A stretch of DNA of 39,553 nt from Aliiglaciecola sp. (GCA_028356795.1 JAOMVH010000009.1:1-39553); one strand, 5' to 3'. Shown: positions 18,546 to 27,079, counted from the first letter of the stretch. Notes: generated by a model from the letters alone, not told the origin. Made by a program: numbers and translations.

Positions 18546-19553
18546 TTAAAGTCTTTCTAATACAGCTTGTGTAAAGTCGGTTGTGCCGTGCTCGCCACCA
18601 AGATCACGAGTGGTACGGTCTCCAGATTCAATCACATCTTTTAGTGCGCCACGAATTTTTTCAGCTTTGTCACTCATGTTCAGATACTCAAGCATTTGAA
18701 TAGAAGCAAGAATAACTGATGTTGGGTTTGCTAGGTTTTTACCAGCGATATCAGGTGCTGAGCCATGCACTGCTTCAAAAATGGCACAGTCACTGCCGAT
18801 ATTTGCGCCAGGTGCCATTCCTAAACCACCCACTAAACCAGCGCATAAGTCAGATAAGATGTCACCAAACAAGTTAGTTGTTACCATTACATCAAACTGG
18901 TGTGGGTTCATCACAAGCTGCATACAGGTATTATCTACGATCATTTCTGCTGATTCGATATCTGGATATTGCTCACCCACTTCACGGGCTACTTTCAAGA
19001 AAAGACCTGAGGTCGATTTTAAGATATTTGCTTTGTGAACCGCTGTTACCTTTTTACGTCCTTCTCGGCGAGCCAGTTCGTAGGCAAACTTCACGATACG
19101 CTCTGCGCCAGCTCGGGTAATTTTACTCATTGCTTCGGCTTCTGAGCCATCTTCGGATACAACTTGGCCAAGACCTGAGTACATGCCTTCAGTGTTTTCT
19201 CTTACCGTGATGATATCAATATCATCATAGCGCGCTTTCGTACCTTTAAACGACAGCACAGGGCGTACATTGGCATACATTTGAAAACGTTTACGTAAAC
19301 TGACATTAATCGATGTGAAGCCTTCGCCTACTGGGGTCGTTAAAGGCCCTTTAAGTGTCACTTTATTTTTTTCAATGAGCTCGAGGGTTTCTTGTGGAAG
19401 TAACTCGCCATGATTTTCAAGTGCCATTAAGCCTGCGTCTGCAAAATCATAGGCAAAATCACAGCCGACTTTATCAAGGATTTGCAAAGCTGAATCGACG
19501 ATATCTGGACCAATTCCATCGCCTTTAATAACGGTTATACGTTGTTGTGTCAT
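18546..19553 (-). CDS. NAD-dependent isocitrate dehydrogenase
   Basis: A 335-aa member of the isocitrate/isopropylmalate dehydrogenase family. N-terminus ITVIKGDGIGPDIVDSAL; substrate-binding SINVSLRKRFQMYANVRPV; TVRENTEGMYSG; catalytic VTAVHKANILKSTSG; the metal-binding Asp pair in NLFGDILSDLCAGLVGG; and the cofactor loop HGSAPDIAGKNLANPT. The Asp-Ile after SAP points to NAD rather than NADP. It oxidises isocitrate to 2-oxoglutarate in the TCA cycle. The Ser in the SINVSLRKRF segment favours isocitrate over isopropylmalate, and no leu genes are nearby. It stands alone with its own terminator. Confidence 0.87.
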   Translation of the reverse strand: MTQQRITVIKGDGIGPDIVDSALQILDKVGCDFAYDFADAGLMALENHGELLPQETLELIEKNKVTLKGPLTTPVGEGFTSINVSLRKRFQMYANVRPVLSFKGTKARYDDIDIITVRENTEGMYSGLGQVVSEDGSEAEAMSKITRAGAERIVKFAYELARREGRKKVTAVHKANILKSTSGLFLKVAREVGEQYPDIESAEMIVDNTCMQLVMNPHQFDVMVTTNLFGDILSDLCAGLVGGLGMAPGANIGSDCAIFEAVHGSAPDIAGKNLANPTSVILASIQMLEYLNMSDKAEKIRGALKDVIESGDRTTRDLGGEHGTTDFTQAVLERL

Positions 19554-19708
19554 AGTGAGTTCCTATTAGAGCTTGAGCCGCAAAAAGCGACATATTTAAT
19601 TCGTGTTTAAATCTGGGCGGCTTTATACCATTTTATCGACTTTATTGCCACGTAAAACCCAATGATTGTGCAGCCTAGAATGGGATTCAGGCTTCAAATT
19701 GAACAAGA

Positions 19709-21421
19709 TTAGCCGATATGGCGATAAGTATGGCAAAGTTCTACAGATTGCCGAGTGTCCTCTAGATAATCTCTTTCATTTATATTCAGCAATTCACAAC
19801 CTTGTTGCTGGTATTCATTGGTTCGACGACAAACTGAATTCTCGCCAAAGAAGACCAATCTAGCACCGCAAAGACTCAAGCCTAAAATCACACTGATTAT
19901 CTTCGCAAGGGCTTTTTGGCTATTTTCCAAAGGCAGTTCATGATGGTGCTCGATGGCATCGACAAATAGTTTTGGTTGTTGCCATGTTTGGCAAAGGGTA
20001 ATCGCGTGCTTTTTCAGGTTTGTACTTTGATTAAACTGGAACAGACTCGTTATTGAGAATTGGTTTTCTTGGTCGATCCGCCAGTTGGTTCTAGTCTTAA
20101 GAGCTTGTTGTGTGAATAGCCCACTGCATGCAAAGCACACCAAATTTGATGCTTGTTCTGGCGTGATTTGCTTGTTTAATGCTGCAAGGTTGAAGGCGAT
20201 TTGCGCTGCAAGACGGGTAAATTGTGTAAAATCTTGCTGTAGGGGAAAGTAGCTTTGATTGAGACGCAGCAATAGTGCTTGCTCTATTAGCAAGTTGTTG
20301 GCTCTAAGATAGCCATGCATCATAAGCCCATGTTTGACTTGCTGCACCGGTAGCTTGTTTCTATTTGTTAAAGTCGCAGTTTGTTTTAAATATTCTGAAA
20401 ATGCCGGTTCTGCGCTGATTTGCTCGGCAAGCTTGTCAATGTCAACTTGGCCAGTGTTTAAGTGTTTTTGAACTTCCAATAGCACTTTGGGAGGCTTATC
20501 TAAAGGGAAGGTATCGACTTTTGGATCATCGAAATCAGAATGTTCCTGTTGATAGTCATCTCCCCACCAAGTGTGAATTTGTTTAAAGCCGCCTATGGAT
20601 TGTGCTCCATGAGTCTTAACCACGTTGGCAGGGTAAATTCGCTGTAATGGAGCTGGTTGTTGTGTCTCTTTGTCTAATGGGCTGACGAGCAGTTTGTTTT
20701 CACTGGTTGCCAGAACTATGTTCGGCTGGTTGTTTGATGAACGAACAACTGAGCCAGGTAGTAATTCCCCCGGATACTCCAATAAGCCTTCTAAATCTTC
20801 AGTCCACTGTTGTGGACTAACTTGAATCAAGGCTTTTAAAGCAACGTGAAAAGGCGTTAACTTGTTGTTCTTTCGATAGGTTAAACTGACCGAGAGTAAA
20901 TGAGAAAAAAGGATGATCCGCTGAACTCGATTTAACGTTTTGGGCCAACGCTTTAGAGTCGATATATCTGCAAAAACGTAACCAACTAAATCGTAACCGT
21001 GACGCCATACTTCCATATTGGCGGTTTTTAAAAGTTGTCGGAGTCCAGTATTAATTAGCGGTTTCTGTGGTTTTTGTTGTTGCAGCGCCCAAATATTTAT
21101 CGCGCTTTGTCTCTCTGCATAAAGGGTAAGTATGCTGCTAAGCATCTGTTGGCAGCACAAGTCGTTGATTTTATTTCGGTTACACAAGAGTGCGCAAAAC
21201 ATTAACGTGTTAAAGGTGAGGTTTTCGACGTATGAGTGTTTGGTTTTAAACAAAACGCTTTGCGCTACAAATATATCGGGCGCGTGTTTGAAGCCATTTA
21301 GAAATAATTCCGCTGTTCCAAGGATCAATTTCACATGGTTTTTAGAAACAGGTTTATCATCGATATTTTGCACAATGCCCGCGATGCGGGCAAATTGTTT
21401 AGCAACGATCTCTGTTGGCAT
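19709..21421 (-). CDS. Large protein with a probable HDOD-like domain
   Basis: A 570-aa protein I cannot name with certainty. Residues about 310-480 (VDIDKLAEQISAEPAFSEYLKQ, then VKHGLMMHGYLRANNLLIEQALL) resemble the helical HDOD output domain: an LA..I..EPA....LL pattern, then AI..LG...L. The catalytic His-Asp pairs of true HD domains are not seen, as usual for HDOD. The first 300 residues are helical with no known motif. No signal peptide or membrane segment is seen. It begins 35 nt after the DUF3192 gene and is probably co-transcribed with it. HDOD proteins are often linked to signalling or stress responses; a function here is not shown. Confidence 0.6.
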   Translation of the reverse strand: MPTEIVAKQFARIAGIVQNIDDKPVSKNHVKLILGTAELFLNGFKHAPDIFVAQSVLFKTKHSYVENLTFNTLMFCALLCNRNKINDLCCQQMLSSILTLYAERQSAINIWALQQQKPQKPLINTGLRQLLKTANMEVWRHGYDLVGYVFADISTLKRWPKTLNRVQRIILFSHLLSVSLTYRKNNKLTPFHVALKALIQVSPQQWTEDLEGLLEYPGELLPGSVVRSSNNQPNIVLATSENKLLVSPLDKETQQPAPLQRIYPANVVKTHGAQSIGGFKQIHTWWGDDYQQEHSDFDDPKVDTFPLDKPPKVLLEVQKHLNTGQVDIDKLAEQISAEPAFSEYLKQTATLTNRNKLPVQQVKHGLMMHGYLRANNLLIEQALLLRLNQSYFPLQQDFTQFTRLAAQIAFNLAALNKQITPEQASNLVCFACSGLFTQQALKTRTNWRIDQENQFSITSLFQFNQSTNLKKHAITLCQTWQQPKLFVDAIEHHHELPLENSQKALAKIISVILGLSLCGARLVFFGENSVCRRTNEYQQQGCELLNINERDYLEDTRQSVELCHTYRHIG

Positions 21422-21456
21422 TGTCTATCCTATTGGGCGACAGACCATCAAGGCAC

Positions 21457-21831
21457 TTACAAATCAAGGTAGGTCTGATATGCGCCATCTCCCCACGCGG
21501 TAAGTTGCTCGTCTTCAAACAACAAAGGCGTACATTCATCCTGCGTGGTAATGCCATCCGATTGCTTATGTTGGGTTCGATAGAACATGACTTGAATCTG
21601 CTTGCTGTCTATCATCTTTGCTTCACTGATATCTGGTGGCCCCATAAGCAGCATCACACTCTCTTTTGGGGAGCCTAATTCTAATTTAGTGATTTGTACT
21701 TTATTAAATTCTTGTCGATCCTCCCAATCCATACTCGAGGTATCGTCTGGGTTGTATATGATGAGCGCAGCAACAAAGGTTGCGTACAAAGCAACACCAA
21801 CTCCAATACGTTTAAATACTTTACCGTTCAT
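21457..21831 (-). CDS. DUF3192 family membrane-anchored protein
   Basis: A 124-aa protein with one N-terminal hydrophobic segment (residues about 8-26, GVGVALYATFVAALIIY) and the DUF3192 domain: FNKVQITKLELGSPKESVMLL, MGPPDISEA, VMFYRTQ, and GITTQDECTPLLF with a conserved Cys. Function of the family is unknown. The domain probably sits in the periplasm. A second family member lies at 25345-25707. It precedes the HDOD-like gene by 35 nt. Confidence 0.82.
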   Translation of the reverse strand: MNGKVFKRIGVGVALYATFVAALIIYNPDDTSSMDWEDRQEFNKVQITKLELGSPKESVMLLMGPPDISEAKMIDSKQIQVMFYRTQHKQSDGITTQDECTPLLFEDEQLTAWGDGAYQTYLDL

Positions 21832-21939
21832 AAAAATCTAACTTTCCTTTTTCTAATATCGCTATGTTAAAGAAAACTCTTTCATCAATAAAGGCGATTA
21901 AACGTGAAAAGCCTATTATTTGGCGCTAATTTTAAGTTT

Positions 21940-23301
21940 CTATCTATCTGATCTCACCTGGTAGCAAGGGCTATAATGGCTGCCAGGCAGCTTCATGCGC
22001 TGCTGAGCGACAAATGATTCGAGTAATTTATCTAACATTGCCATTAACTTTTGATCCCCATTAATCACAAATGGACCTTTTTCTTTTATTTGTTTTATGC
22101 CTTCGGCCTTTACGTTGCCAGCAACAATTCCGGAAAAAGCCTTTCGTAATGCTGCCGCAAGTTCTGCTTTTGGTTGAGATAAGTGCAAATTAAGGCCTTG
22201 CATACTTTCATGTGTAGGCTCGAAGGGCTTTTGGAATCCAGGTTCGACCTGCAACGACCAGTTAAACAGATAGGAGTCACCGGTTTCTCTGCGGTGGGCA
22301 TGCACCAAATCTTGTTTATGCTTTACTGTTTGTGCGACCTTTTCGGGGTCATCGACAATAATTTCATACAAGCTTTGTGCCTCTGGACCTAACGTCTCAC
22401 CAATAAATTGATCAATAGCTTCGAAGTAGTCTTTACTGTGGGCAGGTCCGGTTAAAACGATGGGCAGAACTTGATGTTTATTCTTTTCATGCAACAGTAC
22501 GCCCAGTATGTATAGCAGTTCTTCCGCTGTTCCAACGCCTCCGGGGAATATCACGATTGAATGCGCAACACGGACAAATGCTTCAAGCCTTTTTTCAATA
22601 TCGGGCATTATCACTAGCTCGTTGACGATAGCATTTGGTGGCTCTGCTGCAATGATGGATGGCTCTGATATTCCCAGATAGCGGCCAGAATAGTAACGTT
22701 GTTTGGCGTGTCCAATGGTGGCGCCTTTCATGGGGCCTTTCATCGCACCAGGGCCACAGCCTGTGCAAATATTCATATTTCTTAGGCCAAGCTGATAACC
22801 TACGTTTTTAGTATATTTATATTCTATTTCACCGATGGAGTGTCCTCCCCAGCAGACGACCATATTGGGATCACTGCCTACTTTAATGACCTCTCCATGG
22901 CGTAACATGTCAAATACAATATCTGTCAAATAGCGTGATTCAGATACTTGTGACTCGTCAAACCGATACTTTCCGCCCATGTGTAATATGTCACGAAGAA
23001 CGGCAAATAAGTGTTCGTGTACACCGTTAATTAGCTTACCGTCTACAAAGGCGACTGCTGGCGGGTTTACTAGTTCGATTTTAACTCCCCGTTCACGCCG
23101 AATAAGGTTTATTTCGAAGTCTTTGTACGGCGAGAAAATTTGTTCAAAATCGTCCTCTTCCACACCTGAGTTTAAAACCGCCAAGCTGCAGTTTCTGAAC
23201 AATTTATATAAATCGCCATTGACAGATTGTTTTAAGCGATCAACTTCAAATTGGGTTAATTGACTCAGTGGACCAACCGGGTTTAGCTGAACAGACATCA
23301 T
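21940..23301 (-). CDS. ppnN: Pyrimidine/purine nucleotide 5'-monophosphate nucleosidase
   Basis: A YgdH/PpnN homologue that cleaves nucleoside monophosphates to base and ribose-5-phosphate. The LOG-fold core includes VVCWGGHSIGEIEY, GCGPGAMKGPMKGA and the signature FPGGVGTAEELLYILG. The start is set at the ATG at 23299-23301 (followed by a second ATG) because AAGGAG lies seven bases upstream; this gives 454 aa, the length of the E. coli enzyme, and removes an overlap with queF. It follows queF after 19 nt, in the same direction. In E. coli the enzyme responds to (p)ppGpp; that cannot be seen here. Confidence 0.94.
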   Translation of the reverse strand: MMSVQLNPVGPLSQLTQFEVDRLKQSVNGDLYKLFRNCSLAVLNSGVEEDDFEQIFSPYKDFEINLIRRERGVKIELVNPPAVAFVDGKLINGVHEHLFAVLRDILHMGGKYRFDESQVSESRYLTDIVFDMLRHGEVIKVGSDPNMVVCWGGHSIGEIEYKYTKNVGYQLGLRNMNICTGCGPGAMKGPMKGATIGHAKQRYYSGRYLGISEPSIIAAEPPNAIVNELVIMPDIEKRLEAFVRVAHSIVIFPGGVGTAEELLYILGVLLHEKNKHQVLPIVLTGPAHSKDYFEAIDQFIGETLGPEAQSLYEIIVDDPEKVAQTVKHKQDLVHAHRRETGDSYLFNWSLQVEPGFQKPFEPTHESMQGLNLHLSQPKAELAAALRKAFSGIVAGNVKAEGIKQIKEKGPFVINGDQKLMAMLDKLLESFVAQQRMKLPGSHYSPCYQVRSDR

Positions 23302-23320
23302 AGTGTGACTCCTTACATCA

Positions 23321-24172
23321 CTACTGTCGCGCTTGGCGGGCAGTGGGATAGTTAACTTCAAAGTTGCTTCTAAACGGATTGATATCTAATCCACCTCTGC
23401 GAGTATATCGCGCATAAACAGATAACTTTTCGGGATGGCATTGTTGCACAATGTCGTTAAAAATCCGCTCAACACATTGTTCGTGAAATTCGTTATGCAT
23501 GCGAAATGATATTAGGTATTTTAGTAAACTCTCTCGGTTAATTTGTGGGCCTTCATAGCGCACCATGACGCTGCCCCAATCGGGTTGATTGGTGATAAGG
23601 CAATTAGATTTCAATAAATTGCTTGTTAATGTTTCTGAAACAATATCATTGCCGCTAACCAAAGTCTTGGGGTTGAGTGTGTAGTCGTCAATTGTGACAT
23701 CAATATCATCGATACAGTGACCTGGCAATTCATCGATAACTTGGTTGTTGAACTCTTCTGGCAAGATAATCGTGACCTTGACCTGTGCACCCGCGCACCT
23801 TGATAAATCTTCACAGATCATTGAATTGAGCTTATCAACAGATTCAACTCTTGTTTGATTAAAGCTATTTAGATACATCTTAAAACTTTTTGACTCCACT
23901 AGATTGGGTGAGTCAAATGGCACCGTGCACTGCATGACAGCGACATGAGGTTTGCCTTTGCTATTAAGCCAAGATAGCTCATAGGCGTTCCATAAGTCTT
24001 CCCCATAAAACGGTAGTGCTTCTGTTAAGCCAATTTGATTGCGACTTAAACTGCGCGGCACGGCTTGCAATAATTCAGGTGTGTATGTCGTGGCGTATTC
24101 AACTGATTTTCCCAAGGTCAAATGGGATATGTCACTTTGTATTTGATTTTTATTTGTTGATTCTTTTGTCAT
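23321..24172 (-). CDS. queF: NADPH-dependent 7-cyano-7-deazaguanine reductase
   Basis: This reduces preQ0 to preQ1 in queuosine synthesis for tRNA. It is the long QueF type (283 aa, two T-fold halves). Signatures: LGKSVEYATTYTPELLQAVPR at the N-terminus, ESKSFKMYLNSFNQTR with the substrate-binding Glu, the catalytic Cys in SNCLITNQPDWGS, RMHNEFHEQCVERI and ARYTRRGGLDINPFRSN. It is divergent from syd and followed by ppnN, an order also known from E. coli (syd-queF-ygdH). Confidence 0.96.
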   Translation of the reverse strand: MTKESTNKNQIQSDISHLTLGKSVEYATTYTPELLQAVPRSLSRNQIGLTEALPFYGEDLWNAYELSWLNSKGKPHVAVMQCTVPFDSPNLVESKSFKMYLNSFNQTRVESVDKLNSMICEDLSRCAGAQVKVTIILPEEFNNQVIDELPGHCIDDIDVTIDDYTLNPKTLVSGNDIVSETLTSNLLKSNCLITNQPDWGSVMVRYEGPQINRESLLKYLISFRMHNEFHEQCVERIFNDIVQQCHPEKLSVYARYTRRGGLDINPFRSNFEVNYPTARQARQ

Positions 24173-24209
24173 TTACCTTTCTCAATCGTTACACTACAAC
24201 AGATTGCTT

Positions 24210-24230
24210 GAGGTCTGTGACCTCTTTTTT
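24210..24230 (+). terminator. Terminator-like hairpin in the syd leader
   Basis: GAGGTC tgt GACCTC followed by TTTTTT on the plus strand, 28 nt ahead of the syd GTG start. No plus-strand gene ends here, so it could be an attenuator or end a short RNA made from within the queF start region. The T-run is only on the syd-sense side. Confidence 0.6.
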
Positions 24231-24257
24231 GATTAATACGAACAGGAAGTGTAGCTC

Positions 24258-24809
24258 GTGGATATCCATTCAGCACTACAAAGATTTGTTTCAGATTATG
24301 TAAACCTCCATGAAACTGAGCAGCAACCTATGGTCATACAGTTTGATCCTCAATGGCCTTCACCTTGCTACCAATCGTTTGGCGAGCAAAATGAGTGGGT
24401 TAATTGGAAACCTGTGCGCCAAGACCAGGGTTTATCCCTGAGTGACTTTGAAAACGCATTAGAGATGAAAATAGATCCTCAACTAGCGGACTATTTTACC
24501 AGTTTTTGGAGCGATAACTTAAATGCAAAGACTCAAAGAGGCAGTTTGCAACTGCTTATGCCCTGGAATGCAGACGATTTTGAGCGTCTTCAACAAAACT
24601 TAATCGCCCATGTACTAATGAAGCGACGTTTAGACCAAAAGGATACCCTGTTTTTCGCCGTTACCGATGAAGAAGACTTTATTATTAGTGTCGATAACGA
24701 ATCGGGTCAGGTTGTATTAGAGCAAGTTGGATTAGAGCCACAAGAAGTGCTAGCGGATGATCTTGTTAGTTTTTTGAATCAGCTTGAACCCAGCATCGAA
24801 GCACCTTAG
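24258..24809 (+). CDS. syd: SecY-interacting protein Syd
   Basis: A 183-aa soluble protein that in E. coli binds SecY at the inner face of the membrane and checks faulty translocons. Family marks are FDPQWPSPCYQS, WVNWKPVRQD, ADYFTSFWSDNL and FAVTDEEDFIISVDNESGQVVLE, with WP and acidic patches as in Syd. The start is GTG at 24258 with AGGAAG upstream. It is divergent from queF, a conserved neighbour. A terminator-like hairpin in its leader is described separately. Confidence 0.93.
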   Translation: MDIHSALQRFVSDYVNLHETEQQPMVIQFDPQWPSPCYQSFGEQNEWVNWKPVRQDQGLSLSDFENALEMKIDPQLADYFTSFWSDNLNAKTQRGSLQLLMPWNADDFERLQQNLIAHVLMKRRLDQKDTLFFAVTDEEDFIISVDNESGQVVLEQVGLEPQEVLADDLVSFLNQLEPSIEAP

Positions 24810-24870
24810 TTATTTTTTTACCAATCTACCTTGATGTACGCCATGTTAACTCTCACTGAGTGAGCACATA

Positions 24871-25188
24871 TTAGGGTGGGTTGGTATTAGTTAGTTTGTT
24901 CAAAACATCGGTTAATTTTGCAAATTGTTGTTCAAGGTGGATTACCCTTTGCTCTAATTCGGCTATTTTTTGTGTGGGTGTATTGGCTGTCTCTGGCTCA
25001 CTCATGTCCTCATCTGTTGGTATTGGAAGCTTTTCGGGATCTTCTTTCCAGCGCCTTAATACCGATATCACTTCAGGAAGAGGGAGCGGGCGATTTGATA
25101 GCTTTTTAATTAGTGCGACACTAGGCTGCTTTTTCTGCGCATTTAATTTTTCGCATAAAGCGACTATGTAAGATAAATTTTTGGACAT
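24871..25188 (-). CDS. Hypothetical protein with C-terminal coiled coil
   Basis: A 105-aa protein, not recognised. The N-terminal half (MSKNLSYIVALCEKLNAQKK followed by KLSNRPLPLPEVISVLRRWK) is helical with a proline-rich turn; residues about 70-100 (IAELEQRVIHLEQQFAKLTD) form a clear heptad coiled coil. No signal peptide. ATG at 25186-25188 is chosen; a GTG 12 nt upstream in the same frame is an alternative, and neither has a strong ribosome site. It is convergent with syd and divergent from the DUF3192 lipoprotein gene. Confidence 0.65.
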   Translation of the reverse strand: MSKNLSYIVALCEKLNAQKKQPSVALIKKLSNRPLPLPEVISVLRRWKEDPEKLPIPTDEDMSEPETANTPTQKIAELEQRVIHLEQQFAKLTDVLNKLTNTNPP

Positions 25189-25344
25189 GACGAAAATCAC
25201 TAAATTTTAGTTAATGTGAACATAATATATTGAAACCAAATTGAACGCTTCTATTAATAGTTAATAAAAACAGTAAGTTAAGAGTTGGCCTTGTTCTTGT
25301 ATTCATTGGGTGAAATTACACAATATGATTTACAAGGAATAAAT

Positions 25345-25707
25345 ATGAAAAAATTACTCACCGCTGCTGTATTAGTTTTACCATTAACGTTGACTGGATG
25401 TGTTATCTCTGTCGGTGGTGAAGGGGACTATTCGTATCAATCTGATTGGGAGCACAAAGAGCGTAAAAATAGAAAGTATATTGCGCAACTTGAGACTGAT
25501 ACGTCGATACAAACTATTAAGAATAAGCTGGGAGCCGCTGATTTTAGCGAGTTATATCAAAAAGAAGAAAAAGAAATCAAGGTGTTATTTTATAGAACAC
25601 AACGTGTTGAAGGTGATGGCGCAACGACCAAAGATGAATGCACACCATTAATTTTTAAAAATGGACAACTAGTGGGATGGGGCGAAACGGCTTACGAGAT
25701 GATTTAA
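25345..25707 (+). CDS. DUF3192 family lipoprotein
   Basis: A 120-aa lipoprotein: signal peptide MKKLLTAAVLVLPLTLTGC with lipobox LTGC (Cys19) and Val at +2, which suits transfer to the outer membrane. The mature part has the DUF3192 pattern: YIAQLETDTSIQTIKNKLG, VLFYRTQ, and ATTKDECTPLIFKNGQLVGW with the conserved Cys. The ATG at 25345 follows AAGGAAT; earlier in-frame starts would bury the signal peptide. It is a paralogue of the gene at 21457-21831. Function unknown. Confidence 0.85.
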   Translation: MKKLLTAAVLVLPLTLTGCVISVGGEGDYSYQSDWEHKERKNRKYIAQLETDTSIQTIKNKLGAADFSELYQKEEKEIKVLFYRTQRVEGDGATTKDECTPLIFKNGQLVGWGETAYEMI

Positions 25708-25732
25708 TTGCCAAAAATATAAATAGTGAGAC

Positions 25733-25772
25733 CCCACTAACCTTATCTAAAATGCCGATTAAGGTTAGTGGG
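25733..25772. repeat. 13-bp perfect inverted repeat between convergent genes
   Basis: CCCACTAACCTTA and TAAGGTTAGTGGG face each other over a 14-nt loop, between the DUF3192 lipoprotein gene and the convergent DUF2789 gene. It has no T-run on either side, so it is not a standard terminator, though it may protect the 3' end of a transcript or act as a Rho-assisted stop. Confidence 0.7.
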
Positions 25773-25791
25773 CAATTGAAGATAGAAAAAG

Positions 25792-26022
25792 CTACCTTAA
25801 CCGGCTGTTCAGCTGGTCGATTAGTTCGGCCCATTCCGCATCATCAAGCAGTGCATTAGCAATAAACTCGGATTGTTGCGATGTCCAAAAAGGCGCGTTT
25901 TGCAACTTAACTGAACTTTCTAGGCCTTTGTGCTGCTCAATAAAATTATCTATATCAGGTTCCTGATTATGTAAACCCAGTTGTAAGAACAAATCGTTTA
26001 AGGTTAAGTTTTCTGCAATCAT
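25792..26022 (-). CDS. DUF2789 family protein
   Basis: A 76-aa acidic protein matching DUF2789: LNDLFLQLGLHNQEPDIDNFI, EQHKGLESSVKLQNAPFWTSQ and DDAEWAELIDQLNSRLR. No signal peptide or membrane segment. Function of the family is unknown. It is convergent with the lipoprotein gene and divergent from the acetyltransferase gene. Confidence 0.8.
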   Translation of the reverse strand: MIAENLTLNDLFLQLGLHNQEPDIDNFIEQHKGLESSVKLQNAPFWTSQQSEFIANALLDDAEWAELIDQLNSRLR

Positions 26023-26190
26023 TGCTATTCCTTCCCATCAACATCGTTATTTTTATTGAGTATAGAAGTATTTCTGTTGCATCGCATCCAAAGCACACTG
26101 ATGAATTAATCGCCTCCCACGTTAACGAAGTGTTAACATGGCGTGAATTATTCGGTAAAGTGGATAAAAACAACAAAACGAGTACCAATA

Positions 26191-26835
26191 ATGGTCAATA
26201 CCGCAGCTGAAACAGACATCGCAAGTCAAGTGAAGGCCGTTTTCCTTGCCGCAGAAGATTTAAAAATAGCGGCTTCTATTTTATATCAGGCTTATCACGA
26301 TGATCCGTTATTTATGGATATTTTTGATGCTAATGACGACGGGTATGAACAACGATTGCGCAGTGCTATTCGAGAAGAACTAAACGCCTTCTGGACGGCT
26401 AAACAACCCATGGTTGGCTTGTTCGAAGAGGATAGGTTGTTGGCTGTAGCCTGTTTGATAAGTCCCAACAGTGCATTTGGCCCCGGAAGGTTCTGGCATT
26501 GGCGTTTAAAAATGTTGTTAACCGCAGGCTTTTTTGGCACTCGTCAAATGGTGGAAAAAGAGCAAAGAGTTCGTGATCATATTCCCCATGAAAATTATCA
26601 TATGTTGTCGTTTATCGGCGTTCACCCAGATCATCAACACCGAGGCTTAGGTCATGTTTTGATGGGAGCAATCGACAGCATTTTGCTCGATGAACCGACA
26701 AGTGAAGGTGTTGGTGTATACGTCACCTTACCCAAGTGCCTTTCGTTTTTTAATGATGGTCATTATGAGCATGTCGAAGAGCTCGGTGTTGCACATATCA
26801 CTGGGCAAATAATGTTTAGGCCCAGACCAGAATAA
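26191..26835 (+). CDS. GNAT family N-acetyltransferase
   Basis: A 214-aa acetyl-CoA-dependent transferase. The C-terminal half carries the fold: HMLSFIGVHPDHQHRGLGHVLM, whose HRGLGH is the acetyl-CoA pyrophosphate loop (R/QxxGxG/A), then EGVGVYVTLPKCLSFFNDGHYEHVE, typical of the final GNAT strands. The substrate is unknown. ATG at 26191 is chosen; an upstream in-frame GTG at 26143 adds 16 residues with no better ribosome site. It is followed by its own terminator. Confidence 0.82.
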   Translation: MVNTAAETDIASQVKAVFLAAEDLKIAASILYQAYHDDPLFMDIFDANDDGYEQRLRSAIREELNAFWTAKQPMVGLFEEDRLLAVACLISPNSAFGPGRFWHWRLKMLLTAGFFGTRQMVEKEQRVRDHIPHENYHMLSFIGVHPDHQHRGLGHVLMGAIDSILLDEPTSEGVGVYVTLPKCLSFFNDGHYEHVEELGVAHITGQIMFRPRPE

Positions 26836-26870
26836 ACTTTGCATAGACAGTGATTAATTCGAAAAATAAC

Positions 26871-26896
26871 AGCGTGCGATAAGCGCGCTTTTTTTT
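26871..26896 (+). terminator. Terminator after the GNAT gene
   Basis: AGCGTGC gataa GCGCGCT (one G-U pair) followed by eight T, 36 nt after the stop codon. Confidence 0.88.
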
Positions 26897-27079
26897 GTAA
26901 GATATTTCGTACAAGAGTGTAGGTTAAAGGCGGAAAAATCACTTACTACAACACTTACTGATTTCTTATATTGTTGAATTATATGATTTTTTTTGAGTTT
27001 TTTAGACTTTCGTCTAATGGCTTACAAAAAAACTTTCAATTTAACTATGGCAGGAACATTTATTTCCTATATCTTTAAT

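Noticed and set aside
18546-19553. 3-isopropylmalate dehydrogenase LeuB
   Set aside because: The substrate loop SINVSLRKRF and NVRPV fit isocitrate dehydrogenase, and no leucine genes are nearby.
25733-25772. Standard intrinsic terminator
   Set aside because: The stem is perfect but there is no T-run on either strand, so it is listed as a repeat.
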